From assembly GCA_013823135.1 (NCBI GenBank), contig PNLP01000040.1, positions 1 through 64,000 on the forward strand: a stretch of DNA of 64,000 nt. The letters are read 5' to 3'. Numbering within the stretch: position 1 is the stretch's first letter; the number at the start of each line of letters is the position of its first letter. The translations under genes and the position numbers were made by a program. Positions 28,201-36,225 of the stretch are shown here, one piece after another. This DNA comes from Planctomycetaceae bacterium. Lineage in GTDB: Bacteria; Planctomycetota; Planctomycetia; Gemmatales; Gemmataceae. The notes under the pieces are model-generated. The model made no database searches, was not told the DNA's origin, and saw only the letters and a list, made by a program, of their open reading frames with translations.

Positions 28201-30360
28201 GGCCCACCATGGTGGCAACGGACTACCATACCACCCCTTGTCATTGGGTTGATCGTTGCGGGGTATGTCGTTGTCGTTCGAGGCCACAGAACTGGTGTTG
28301 CAATATCTACTCTTGGAGCATTTTTGTACCTCGCTGTTGCTTCCTCAAGCATGGCCCAACAGCCCACCCCGACAACGGTAATCCTCCTCCCGCCAGACCG
28401 AGATGGACGAGAGATAGTTGTGGTTCCGAAATCGGTCCTTGATCGACTTGTCGCGATTAGGTCTGTAACACCACAAGTGATCCTCACATCTGCTGAATAT
28501 ATGGTGACGGCCGATGACACTACTGCCCGAGTGGTTGCGAAGTATATTGCACACGCGCTTCCAGGTTCCGACCCGGTTGCGATACTTTCATTGCCTGAAG
28601 CTCGACTCGAAAGGGTAACAGTTAATGGTGCTGATGCTTACCCCACTACCGTTCGTGCTGGGGTGTATGCCGTGCCTCTAACGGCCCAGAATCGCCACGA
28701 GATAGAGGTGCGGTTTACGACTGGGGTAACGGGGTCGAGTCCCGACAGAGAAATCCGGTTTGGTATGCCCGAAGTGCCTGCTACCAGGGTAATCGCAGAC
28801 CTACCTGGTGGCGCGAAACAGGCGCAGGTCGTTGGCCGGTTTGGTCGTCAGTTACTAAATGTTGGGCCACGGATACGGCTGGAAGCAGACCTCGGTGGAG
28901 TGAAATTGCTTCACATCCGTTGGCGGGATGGTACTGCGGGAACTGCGACGGTGAAGGCGCGAGAAGGGTGCATCTGGGACATATCCGAGGACGGTGCTGA
29001 ACTTACTGCCTGCTACATGGTTCGGGTTGAGCAAGGGGCAGTGTCTTCCGTTCGGTTTGAGGTACCCACCGAGCTTGAACCGCTTGCGATAGCCCTACGG
29101 CCGTTTGAATCGGGCGGAACAGCCGCGCTTCGGGACTGGTCGATTGGGAATGATCAAGGCGGATTCAGACTTCTCCGCTTAGACCTGAAAGAGCCCACAG
29201 GGGGTCGGTTTCTCGTTGTTCTGTCACTCCGCCCAGCAAAGCCAATCACGCGGCAACCGGTATTGAGATTTCCTAAGATCATCCTGCCGGGCGGCTCAGC
29301 ATCAGAGCCAGATGCTGCGTATGGTTTGCGAGTGAAGGGTGTTGTGGTCGAGGAACTTGGGCGTGGGGGAGTGATTGATTTTTCCCCCGATGCGTTGACT
29401 CGTGAGTTCGCAGGTGTTGTTGAACTTCATCTTGACCCAAACGTCGCGGTGCGTGTCTTTCGCCCCACGGTACGTGGTGGGAGCGAGCTGCGGCCAACTC
29501 TTCGAACCAGCATTGAACCCGCTGCGTTCACTCTCGACACGGTCTGGCAAGTTGGGACGAACCGTGCCACGGCGTCAGGTACCGCACGCTGGAACGGGAA
29601 GGAACCGCAATCGCTGGTGGAGTTCACCCTCCCGGGTGTCCAACTCACGGAAGTGCGTGGTTCGGACGTAGTGAGCTGGGCACAACTGGATGGACGTGCT
29701 CAAGCTTGGTTGCGGAGGCCTCTCAAGGACGGTGAACTCAACTGGACAGGTACTGTTAATGCCCCGCAGATGCCGTTTGAAGCGAAAACTCCTCGTGTTG
29801 GCAGCGGGCGGACGTTATCGGATTCAGTACGAATCCGCCCAGTTGAGGGTTTCAAACTTGCCGTAGAGCGTGACAGAGGTTGGACTCATACTGGGATTGA
29901 GGGTGACTCCTACATTTATCGAACTACGAATCAGGCTTTCCCGCCGATCAGAGTGGCCGTAGTTCCATCCCAGCGGAATCTGCAGCCATCCGAGTTGGGT
30001 TGGCTCAACCCATTGCCTCGACCGAAACCGATGAGCGAGAACCCCCCCACAGTTCATATGAACCCGCCTGTCGCCTCGCCGAGCGGTCCAGTTCCAAGTG
30101 TACCTGAGCCGGTCGAAACGGGTACTCGGTGGGTTTGGCCGGTCTCGGGTGCCATTGGTTGGGGCGCGACTGTGCTACTCGTAATGCTCCTCATGGCACG
30201 CTTCCCTCATTCGTTTTGGCCTGAACAACTCGGACTCATCGGCGGGTTGCTAGGTGTTGCACTTGCCCAGGGTTGGTGGATCGGGATCCCCGTGTGGCTC
30301 GTAGCACGTGTGGTATGGGTTCTCGAGTTCGTTGGTCGTGGTCTGCGTTCACGTGTTTAG
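25300..30360 (+). CDS. Giant envelope protein B (two module copies fused)
   Basis: ATG 25300 lies 4 bp after gene A and has GAGGGG seven bases upstream; 1686 aa. An N-terminal signal/anchor (FFIVAGVAGAVVVGIATGA) is followed by VVRLPRGEF and the beta module GRHTLKLSWSAT with FELRVPAAPTAVFVLELPSG. A long beta-rich region runs to about residue 920. Membrane helices at about 923-1010 end in a signal-peptide-like segment (TLGAFLYLAVASSSMAQQ). A second full copy begins there: VILLPPDRDG, SVLDRLVAI, NRHEIEVRFTTG and IRFGMPEVPATRVIADLPGG. The C-terminal end has two helices (GWGATVLLVMLLMARF, GGLLGVALAQGWWIGIPVWLVARVVWVLEF). The protein looks like an in-frame fusion of two copies of the gene-A architecture. 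No enzyme motif was found. Confidence 0.8.
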   Translation: MPRWFFIVAGVAGAVVVGIATGAPQNNTSPGQSVAGPVAVVSASDRVEDPFPIRRVRASESQLPEVQKQLEPGPVVRLPRGEFETRVRSAGRILAEARQVPRVTDARFRASLIGGDLVGTAELEIVSIGTSARFLVLDPLRLALSAAVWGDGREAIVAVPVSGLAPAVWVDRAGRHTLKLSWSATGVTEPGEQRFELRVPAAPTAVFVLELPSGQIPTVSANEVLLTGPFPIPANTNRSEWHIRFGGRSRLDIAVRPAGNPGVAATATLSARYEIIPGQIACGFEYDLRPASGAVGEWLFTIDPGLKIADVVMNNRAAWIIDPPTTPNSARRLRVTLRQPGAGGKILISAVAPFLDHARVTNSSLPVVRPIGAVLDDEMIEIRVAPGLTIENWNPGDYRLLDSQTISDQSRTLTLTGTLLASGMDRSFRRLPVLGVSSYEQDFTTHEDVALRFDPDRILAAFRVSVRVRHGPLFGLTVKVPPGYVFARMYPALDELVSYAGIRADSVVVEFARPLATGQAVDLTFEFRGPVLVPGTNRLVFPAFTPVGAKERVGVLGIYTGSIWTAEPWVGAGTSRLGWFDAILPLSSVGVTAVFCYSGDDLDGGVNLTPAKPNFSVKAVARSQRSGQHNGATAFSIDVHAGTLPLILAVETRAGDSTRSWRVIEGANAVAFALPFPVEAIATRPAMIGYLCPFRLWLIKFARPATGEITVESTLERSANFRDGQPPSIAIAGAAEYIVTSISEPKPRHSTTAVTTWGFSDLYLVTAIQNTTDGTVMFGGSVVSATSVTLPITLPAGVEVQSVIVGRNWVPPGSLRITPNGDVHIPLPSQLPVRFEVRYRLTIDHDGPFVTILSPEPRLPLKGEVKRWWAFASTVLPGWPVRPWELEPVSELPALLDVFPHFGAGVFVSRSPGEQVRVATRGVADAMGIALCCLLLALGWTGARRRNLFCSFLLFITMFVVAIVVQLGPPWWQRTTIPPLVIGLIVAGYVVVVRGHRTGVAISTLGAFLYLAVASSSMAQQPTPTTVILLPPDRDGREIVVVPKSVLDRLVAIRSVTPQVILTSAEYMVTADDTTARVVAKYIAHALPGSDPVAILSLPEARLERVTVNGADAYPTTVRAGVYAVPLTAQNRHEIEVRFTTGVTGSSPDREIRFGMPEVPATRVIADLPGGAKQAQVVGRFGRQLLNVGPRIRLEADLGGVKLLHIRWRDGTAGTATVKAREGCIWDISEDGAELTACYMVRVEQGAVSSVRFEVPTELEPLAIALRPFESGGTAALRDWSIGNDQGGFRLLRLDLKEPTGGRFLVVLSLRPAKPITRQPVLRFPKIILPGGSASEPDAAYGLRVKGVVVEELGRGGVIDFSPDALTREFAGVVELHLDPNVAVRVFRPTVRGGSELRPTLRTSIEPAAFTLDTVWQVGTNRATASGTARWNGKEPQSLVEFTLPGVQLTEVRGSDVVSWAQLDGRAQAWLRRPLKDGELNWTGTVNAPQMPFEAKTPRVGSGRTLSDSVRIRPVEGFKLAVERDRGWTHTGIEGDSYIYRTTNQAFPPIRVAVVPSQRNLQPSELGWLNPLPRPKPMSENPPTVHMNPPVASPSGPVPSVPEPVETGTRWVWPVSGAIGWGATVLLVMLLMARFPHSFWPEQLGLIGGLLGVALAQGWWIGIPVWLVARVVWVLEFVGRGLRSRV

Positions 30361-30372
30361 GTTGGGTCCTTT

Positions 30373-33300
30373 CTACCTCGAGAACAGTACCGCTCCTGGA
30401 CCGAGGACCATCTCAAGTTCCTCGACCTTGAGCAACCCGGGGTTCACGCGAAACTCCTCGTTAAGTTTGAGTTGTACTTGCCGCCCGTTCGCATCGCGGA
30501 CACTCAGGTACACCGGGCATGTACCGCGATAGCGTTTGAGTACCAGAGAGACCGCATCGAGCTTCCGGAGGCTTCCCTCGTCATCGCTGTACGCGAGCTT
30601 AATCAACATGCTCTTGGTGAACTCGCTGCGAGCTTCGTCGCTCGTGAGCACTTTCTTCACCTGGAAATCTGGCTCGGCTCGCTCCGCAGCCCAATTCAAT
30701 GTGCCCTCAAACAGATGCACCGCGTCGGCTGTTACCATCGCCTGGAAGCGGGCGTATTCGTCGGACCACATGATGCACCTTACCGAACCCGTGAAGTCTT
30801 CGATGCGGAAGGTGGCGTACTTCCGGCCGACGTTTCTGCCCTTGTTCGCGGTGCGGATTTCCAGGTTGGCGATCATCCCACCGAGTCGGCCTTCGGTTCC
30901 GTTCTTGGCCTTGGCCATTTCTCGTGCTTCGTGTGTTCGGAAGCGGCGGAGTTGCTCGTCGAACTGAGCCAGCGGATGGCTCGACATGTAGAAGTCCAGG
31001 GCTTCCTTCTCGAACTTCAACTTCTCGGTTTCTGGCCACTCGGCGACATCCGGCAAGCCGTGCCCAGGTCCACGATTCGGGTCTGCGCCGCCGTCGTCGC
31101 TTTCGCTCTCGAACAGATCGAGGAAGCTCTTTTGCCCACGCCGGCGGTCGGCGGCTCGTTCGTCGGCGGCCTGGTACGCCTTGGCGACCGCGGCGAAGTG
31201 TGCAGCACGTTTGCCGAACGCATCAAACGCCCCGGCCATGACTATCTTTTCGACAGCAGACTTCTGCACGATTCGCCGGTCGACTCGCTCGCAGAAGTCG
31301 AAGAAGTCCTTGAACTTTCCGCCTTCGGTGCGGGCTCGAACGATTTCATCCGCAGCACTGCGACCGAGTCCCTTGATCGCGGTGAGTCCGAAGATGATTC
31401 GGTTGTTCAGCACATCGAAGTCTGCCATCCCGCGGTTCACATCCGGCGGCAGGACCTCGATGCCGAGCTTGCGAGCATCGGCGATGTGATCGACGAGCAT
31501 GTCGCGTTTGTTGCCGTCGTCGATCTCGGAGGAGAGCAGGGCGGCCATGTACTCGGCCGTGTAGTGCGTCTTGAGATACGCCGTCTGGTAACCGATCTGG
31601 GCGTACGCGGCCGTGTGTGACTTGTTGAAGCCGTAGCCGCCGAACTTCACGATCAGCTCGAAGATCTCGGCTGCTTTCTCCTCCGACATGCTCCGCTCTT
31701 TCGCACCGGCGACGAAGTCCGCCTTGCGGGCGTTGATGATCTCGAAGTTCTTCTTGCTGATCGCCTTGATACACGCATAGGCTTTCGCCAGTTCGATGCC
31801 GCCCATGCGGTTTAACATCCGCATGATCTGTTCTTGATAGACCATCACCCCGTGGGTTTCGCTCAGTACCTCTTCCATGATCGGGTGGGCGTACTCTGGC
31901 TTCTTGCGGCCATGCTTGCACTCGATGTATTCGTCCACCATGCCGCCTTCGAGCGGGCCAGGGCGGTACAGTGCCAGCACTGCAATCAGGTCGCGGATGT
32001 TGTCCGGCTTCATCCGCTTCAGCAGTTCGCGGATCCCCTCCGATTCCAACTGGAATACACCCTTGGCGTCGCCGCGTTGAAGCAGCTTGTACGTCTCCAG
32101 GTCGTCCAGCGGGAACTTAAACGGGTCGATCACTTCGTTGCGGGTTTTCTTGATGAGCTTGACGCAGTTGTCGAGGACCGTGAGGTTTCGCAACCCCAGG
32201 AAGTCCATCTTGAGCATCCCGACCTTCTCGATGATCCCCATTTCCCACTGCGTCGTGACCGCAATTGTCCCCTTGCCGTTGTCGCCGTCGTCGCCGTCGG
32301 TCTTCCGCACGATCCGTTGCACCGGCACGTAATCCGTGATCGGGCCGTTCGCGATCACCACGCCGGCCGCGTGCGTCCCCACGTTGCGGTTCATCCCTTC
32401 CAGCTTCAGCGCGATGTCCACCATCTGCCGGACTTGCGGGTCCGACTCGTACTCGCGCTTGAAGTCCGGGCTCGCCATCGCCTCGGCAAGGTCGGCCGAG
32501 ATGGCTCCCTTCATCGGAACGAGCTTGCACATGGCGTTCACACGTTCCAGCGGAACATCGAGCGCACGGCCCACGTCCTTCATGGCGTTCTTGGCCGCCA
32601 GCGTTCCGAACGTGCCGATCTGTGCCACAGATTCCACGCCGTACTTCCGCTTCACATAGTCGATCACCAACTCGCGGCGATCCTGGCAGAAGTCGATATC
32701 GATATCCGGCGCTTCCGAGCGGTTCGGGTCCAGGAATCGCTCGAACAGTAGGTCGTATTCCAGCGGGCAGACGTGGCTCAGGTACAGCACGTAGCTCACG
32801 ATCGCCCCACAGCCCGAGCCACGAGCCGTGCAGGGAATACCACTCTCGCGAGCGAAACGAACGAAGTCCCACACAATCAGGAAGTAGCTCGCGAACCCCA
32901 TCTTGTTGATGACGCCGAGTTCGTGCTCCAACCGCTTCAGCACGGCTTCGCTCGGCGTGTCGCCGTAACGCTCGGTCACTCCGATCGCGCACAGTTCGCG
33001 CAGGTATTGTTCCGGCGTCTTGCTTGGGGGCGGCGTGAAGACCGGGAAGTGCCGCTTCTTGAAGTCGAGTTGGATATCGACCTTGTCCGCAATCTCCTGA
33101 CTGCGTGCGACCGCGTCCTCGTAATCCGGGAACAGCCGGTACATGTCCTCGGGGCTGCGAACGTAATACGGGTTCGGCATCCGTTCTTCGGGATACAGTC
33201 GCTTCCGTGGGTCGTGCTTGCGGCGAGTGTTGATGCAGAACAGAACGTCGTGCGCCATCGCATCGCTTGCGTTCAGATAGTGTGCGTCCGACGTTGCCAC

Positions 33301-33906
33301 CAGCGGAACGCCGAGCTTGTTGGCGATGTCCGCCGCGACTGGCGTACACTGATCCTGCAACCCGATGCCGTTGTTTTGCAGCTCGACGTAGTAGTCTTCG
33401 CCGAACACTTTCCGGAACCACTTTGCGGTCTTCTCCGCTTCCGGAATCTGGTCCTTGAGGATGTACTGGTTCAACTCGCCCGCCAAACATCCGCTCAGAC
33501 AGATCAGCCCTTCCTTGTGTGCTTCGAGGATCTCGCGGTCGATTCGCGGGTGGTAGTAGAACCCCTCCAGGAACGCTATGCTCGATAGTTTCACGAGGTT
33601 CTTGAAGCCCGTCGCGTTCTTCGCCAGCAGCGTGAGGTGGCTGTACGCCTTGTCCTGGTTCGCCGCCTTGCGGTCCGTGCGACTCCCCGGCGCGAGGTAC
33701 GCCTCGTACCCGATGATCGGTTTGATCCCGCCCTTGTTGCACTCGTTGTAGAACTCGATCGCCCCGTACAGGTTGCCGTGGTCCGTGATCGCGCAGGCCG
33801 TCATCCCCAGTTTCTTCGTCTGGGCGACCAGTGGCGGAATCCGGTTGAAACCGTCCAGCAGGCTGTAGTGTGTGTGCAGGTGGAGGTGACAAAAACACTT
33901 CGCCAT
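30373..33906 (-). CDS. dnaE: DNA polymerase III alpha subunit
   Basis: This is the replicative polymerase, 1177 aa, DnaE type. An N-terminal PHP domain begins HLHLHTHYSLLDG, continues with TDHGNLYGAIEFYN and GCLAGEL, and ends with VATSDAHYL, so most of the metal ligands known from proofreading PHP domains seem present. The catalytic aspartates are in PDIDIDFCQDRRE (about residues 399-410), and the palm/fingers sequence GTFGTLAAKNAMKDVGRALD follows. The KSHTAAYAQIGYQTAYLK region and a C-terminal OB-fold (MIANLEIRTANKGRNVGRKYATFRIED) are also present. It converges with giant gene B (12-bp gap). A stop in its frame at about 33955 isolates it from the upstream gene. Confidence 0.96.
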   Translation of the reverse strand: MAKCFCHLHLHTHYSLLDGFNRIPPLVAQTKKLGMTACAITDHGNLYGAIEFYNECNKGGIKPIIGYEAYLAPGSRTDRKAANQDKAYSHLTLLAKNATGFKNLVKLSSIAFLEGFYYHPRIDREILEAHKEGLICLSGCLAGELNQYILKDQIPEAEKTAKWFRKVFGEDYYVELQNNGIGLQDQCTPVAADIANKLGVPLVATSDAHYLNASDAMAHDVLFCINTRRKHDPRKRLYPEERMPNPYYVRSPEDMYRLFPDYEDAVARSQEIADKVDIQLDFKKRHFPVFTPPPSKTPEQYLRELCAIGVTERYGDTPSEAVLKRLEHELGVINKMGFASYFLIVWDFVRFARESGIPCTARGSGCGAIVSYVLYLSHVCPLEYDLLFERFLDPNRSEAPDIDIDFCQDRRELVIDYVKRKYGVESVAQIGTFGTLAAKNAMKDVGRALDVPLERVNAMCKLVPMKGAISADLAEAMASPDFKREYESDPQVRQMVDIALKLEGMNRNVGTHAAGVVIANGPITDYVPVQRIVRKTDGDDGDNGKGTIAVTTQWEMGIIEKVGMLKMDFLGLRNLTVLDNCVKLIKKTRNEVIDPFKFPLDDLETYKLLQRGDAKGVFQLESEGIRELLKRMKPDNIRDLIAVLALYRPGPLEGGMVDEYIECKHGRKKPEYAHPIMEEVLSETHGVMVYQEQIMRMLNRMGGIELAKAYACIKAISKKNFEIINARKADFVAGAKERSMSEEKAAEIFELIVKFGGYGFNKSHTAAYAQIGYQTAYLKTHYTAEYMAALLSSEIDDGNKRDMLVDHIADARKLGIEVLPPDVNRGMADFDVLNNRIIFGLTAIKGLGRSAADEIVRARTEGGKFKDFFDFCERVDRRIVQKSAVEKIVMAGAFDAFGKRAAHFAAVAKAYQAADERAADRRRGQKSFLDLFESESDDGGADPNRGPGHGLPDVAEWPETEKLKFEKEALDFYMSSHPLAQFDEQLRRFRTHEAREMAKAKNGTEGRLGGMIANLEIRTANKGRNVGRKYATFRIEDFTGSVRCIMWSDEYARFQAMVTADAVHLFEGTLNWAAERAEPDFQVKKVLTSDEARSEFTKSMLIKLAYSDDEGSLRKLDAVSLVLKRYRGTCPVYLSVRDANGRQVQLKLNEEFRVNPGLLKVEELEMVLGPGAVLFSR

Positions 33907-33907
33907 G

Positions 33908-34603
33908 GGGGCAGTCCGAGCGGTGAACAGACGGATAAGTGCGGCTCTCCTGGTTTATAGCCGATTGAGTGGGGGCGCGGAAGCCGAAGTCAACGCTGGA
34001 CGACGGAGCAGGCGGCGTGTTGTGATTGCTGTTCGGGTTGCTGGGATCGTGCGGTGAACGAGGCACGGGATTGCCGCCCGCATCACCGTTACCCTGGTCC
34101 TTGTCGCGATTCTTTTGGTTCTCGCGCTCGATGATGGCATCGACTTCTTCCTGTGGGAAACGCTTGGCTCGCGCTTCCAGATCCGCGTCGGATTGTTCTG
34201 TCATCCACAACATGAACTCGACGTCCTCGTCGGTGATTTTGGCGAGTCGAGGGTCGATTTCTTGTGGCTTCTTCCCGTTCGGCTTCCCGCGTCGGCGATG
34301 TCGGATCATGGTCATGCTGATGCGAGCCAGGCTGTCTGCCGCGTGACGCACGATGCGATGGTCGCCCACCCGAAGCAGTCGGCGCATCTGGAACATGGAC
34401 TCGGCGAGACCCTCGCGGATTACCTGTCGCTGGGCTTTCGAGTACATGCGGTCGTAGAGTTTGCCGGCCTCTTTGCAGAGTCGCTTGAGCTCGTCATCGG
34501 GATAGTCGAGTTCATCGGCGGTGGCGGCCCAGCCTGATCCCTCGGCGCGGAGTTCCGCGGCGCGAGAAAGCACGGCCTCCACTTCGGGGGTCATCGTGAA
34601 CAT
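33908..34603 (-). CDS. Small helical protein, paralogue of 8322; no own stop codon
   Basis: The product starts MFTMTPEVEAVLSRAAELRA (ATG 34603; MTPEVEAV at 34594 is an alternative). It is helical and basic through RRLLRVGDHRIVRHAADSLARISMTMIRHRRRGK, then acidic, then polar and low-complexity (NPVPRSPHDPSNPNSNHNTP). Homology to the 8322 protein is plain over about 100 residues. The frame does not stop before dnaE: it enters the dnaE coding region in another frame and stays open to 32117. A TAA at about 33955-33957 would end it after a one-base shift. The end given here is the dnaE boundary, not a true terminus. A DNA-binding role is only inferred from the helix-turn-helix-like first 50 residues. 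Confidence 0.5.
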
Positions 34604-34664
34604 GGCAACACCGTGTGAGAGGGAAGGGGAGCGAACGATTGGCAATTGGAAACAAGTCGATTCG

Positions 34665-34741
34665 GGCGAGCGGGGGTGCGTAAGCCTCCCGAGGTGTGAG
34701 ACGAGCAAAGCCTAGGGGGGGCTTACGCATCCCCGCTCGCC
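34665..34741. repeat. 22-bp inverted repeat, REP-like
   Basis: GGCGAGCGGGGGTGCGTAAG plus CC (34665-34686) pairs with 34720-34741 in 21 of 22 positions around a 33-nt spacer. It lies between the end of the lipoprotein gene at 34835 and the start of the small helical gene at 34603. It is structurally like the dispersed palindromes of GC-rich genomes and is not followed by a U-run. Confidence 0.6.
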
Positions 34742-34834
34742 AGGCTTTGAAGCAAAGAGGTGTCTATTTGTACATGCCGGACGAACGCGACCAAGTCAAA
34801 TCAATTTTCCAGAACTTGCCGGGCACACTCGACA

Positions 34835-35587
34835 TCACTTGTCCCACTTCGGTGGCGGTGCGGAATCGCTCATTTGCTTACGGAGAATGGTGCCGCGTTC
34901 CGATTGCCGCACGAGCGGTTCCACGCGATTGATCTCGCCCTCATCGAACCCCGCGCCCTTCATGAGATCGCGCGAGAACTTGGCGGCCCCTTCCGTCTCG
35001 GGGGGTCGCGATCCTCGTGGGTGGCGGCGTTCGTGGAGCGCGATCTCGGCTTCGCGACCAAGGTCCACAGGCGTTCCGCCGGCCACGGTCACCCCGCCCG
35101 GCAACGCTGAGTCGGGGATCGTGTCGCGATCGTTCCCCGTTCGGCGAACGCCTCGTTTCTCGGCCATCATCTGCCCGAGTTCGGTACACAACACGGCCGC
35201 GAGTTCCGCCTCGGTCTTGCACTTCTTTACCAGCCCCTCGCTGATGAACAGTTCCTGCGAGCCACGGTGGAACAGCACCGATTCCGGAACGCCGAGCGTG
35301 TAGATCACCGGTTCCAGACCCGTGAATGTGTTCTGCGAGATGATCCGCCGCCCGAGCATCTCGACCCGCTCGGTGGTCTCCAGGTGCGCGGGTGGGAGTT
35401 TCGGCGTACCGGGCGTCTTCACCTTCTCCCAGTTCTGGCCAACGGGGTCGCCGCCGATGCCGTTGCTCTTGATGATGCCTGCTTCCGCAAGGAGTGTGCG
35501 AGGACCAACCCACTCGCTATCAGTGGCGCAGCCCGTGCTGAGACATGCACCAACTATGGCCGCGATGCCGACTGCGTGACGAGGCAT
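34835..35587 (-). CDS. Lipoprotein resembling an M48 metalloprotease without zinc ligands
   Basis: Start 35587 gives a lipoprotein signal (MPRHAVGIAAIVGACLSTGC; lipobox LSTGC), 250 aa. The middle has the layout of M48/Oma1-like proteases: an N-terminal helix, a strand region (YTLGVPESVLFHRGSQELFISEGLVKKCKTEAELAAVLCTELGQMM). Where M48 members have AHELGH, this protein has CTELGQ, so the first and second zinc histidines of HExxH are lost (Thr and Gln), while Glu is kept. It is therefore most likely an inactive relative with a binding or scaffold role. The C-terminal 90 residues are basic and disordered-looking. It diverges from ribH (141 bp). Confidence 0.65.
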   Translation of the reverse strand: MPRHAVGIAAIVGACLSTGCATDSEWVGPRTLLAEAGIIKSNGIGGDPVGQNWEKVKTPGTPKLPPAHLETTERVEMLGRRIISQNTFTGLEPVIYTLGVPESVLFHRGSQELFISEGLVKKCKTEAELAAVLCTELGQMMAEKRGVRRTGNDRDTIPDSALPGGVTVAGGTPVDLGREAEIALHERRHPRGSRPPETEGAAKFSRDLMKGAGFDEGEINRVEPLVRQSERGTILRKQMSDSAPPPKWDK

Positions 35588-35727
35588 GAGCAGACTCCTT
35601 CCAGCGTGAAACGACCAGATAGCGAAGCGTGCGGAAGGTGTCGAGAGCGGTTTCACTGCTTGCAGCTGCTCGCTGTTCGCGAACCAGCTACGTACAACAA
35701 GCCCAAAACATCACTCAGGTGGCTTCC

Positions 35728-36192
35728 ATGCTGTACGAAGGCGATTTCTCTTCACCTGCTGGGCGGTTCGTGCTCATCGCGGCCCGCTTCAACGCGTTCG
35801 TGGTCGACCAGCTCACCGCCGGGGCCATCGACGCACTCAAACGCCATGGCGTCACCGACGACCGCATCGACATCGTGCGAGTTCCGGGTTCCTACGAGAT
35901 TCCGCTGATCGCTCAGAAACTCGGCAAGACCGGGAAGTACGCGGCGGTGATCTGCCTCGGGTGCGTGATCCGTGGCGACACCGACCATTACGACCATGTG
36001 GCCGGTGCTGCGACAAGCGGTATTGCGAACGCATCGCTGAACTGCGGGGTTCCCGTGATTTTCGGCGTGTTGACGTGCGAGACGCTGGAACAGGCGATTC
36101 ACCGCGCGGGTGCGAAGGCGGGCAACAAGGGCTTCGAAGCCGCCGTGTGTGCCATCGAAATGGTGAACCTCATCAAGAAGCTGCCGGCGTAA
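35728..36192 (+). CDS. ribH: 6,7-dimethyl-8-ribityllumazine synthase
   Basis: RibH makes lumazine, the direct precursor of riboflavin. The ATG at 35728 (MLYEGDFSSPAGRFVLIAARFNAFV) gives 154 aa, standard for the family; the frame opens 33 codons earlier without RBS. Core motifs are VRVPGSYEIPLIAQKL and CLGCVIRGDTDHYDHVAGAATSGI, with the active-site His in DHYDHV. Then come GVPVIFGVLTCETLEQA and a conserved end NKGFEAAVCAIEMVNL. No other rib gene and no FMN riboswitch is seen nearby. It converges with the FGE-type gene. Confidence 0.95.
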   Translation: MLYEGDFSSPAGRFVLIAARFNAFVVDQLTAGAIDALKRHGVTDDRIDIVRVPGSYEIPLIAQKLGKTGKYAAVICLGCVIRGDTDHYDHVAGAATSGIANASLNCGVPVIFGVLTCETLEQAIHRAGAKAGNKGFEAAVCAIEMVNLIKKLPA

Positions 36193-36195
36193 ACC

Positions 36196-36214
36196 GTCGC
36201 CCCGCTGGGGCGAC
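36196..36214. terminator. Short hairpin between convergent genes
   Basis: GTCGCCCC (36196-36203) pairs with GGGGCGAC (36207-36214) around a 3-nt loop, 4 bp after the ribH stop and 12 bp from the end of the FGE-type gene. There is no strong U-run on either side. Confidence 0.45.
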
Positions 36215-36225
36215 CGCTTGACCTT

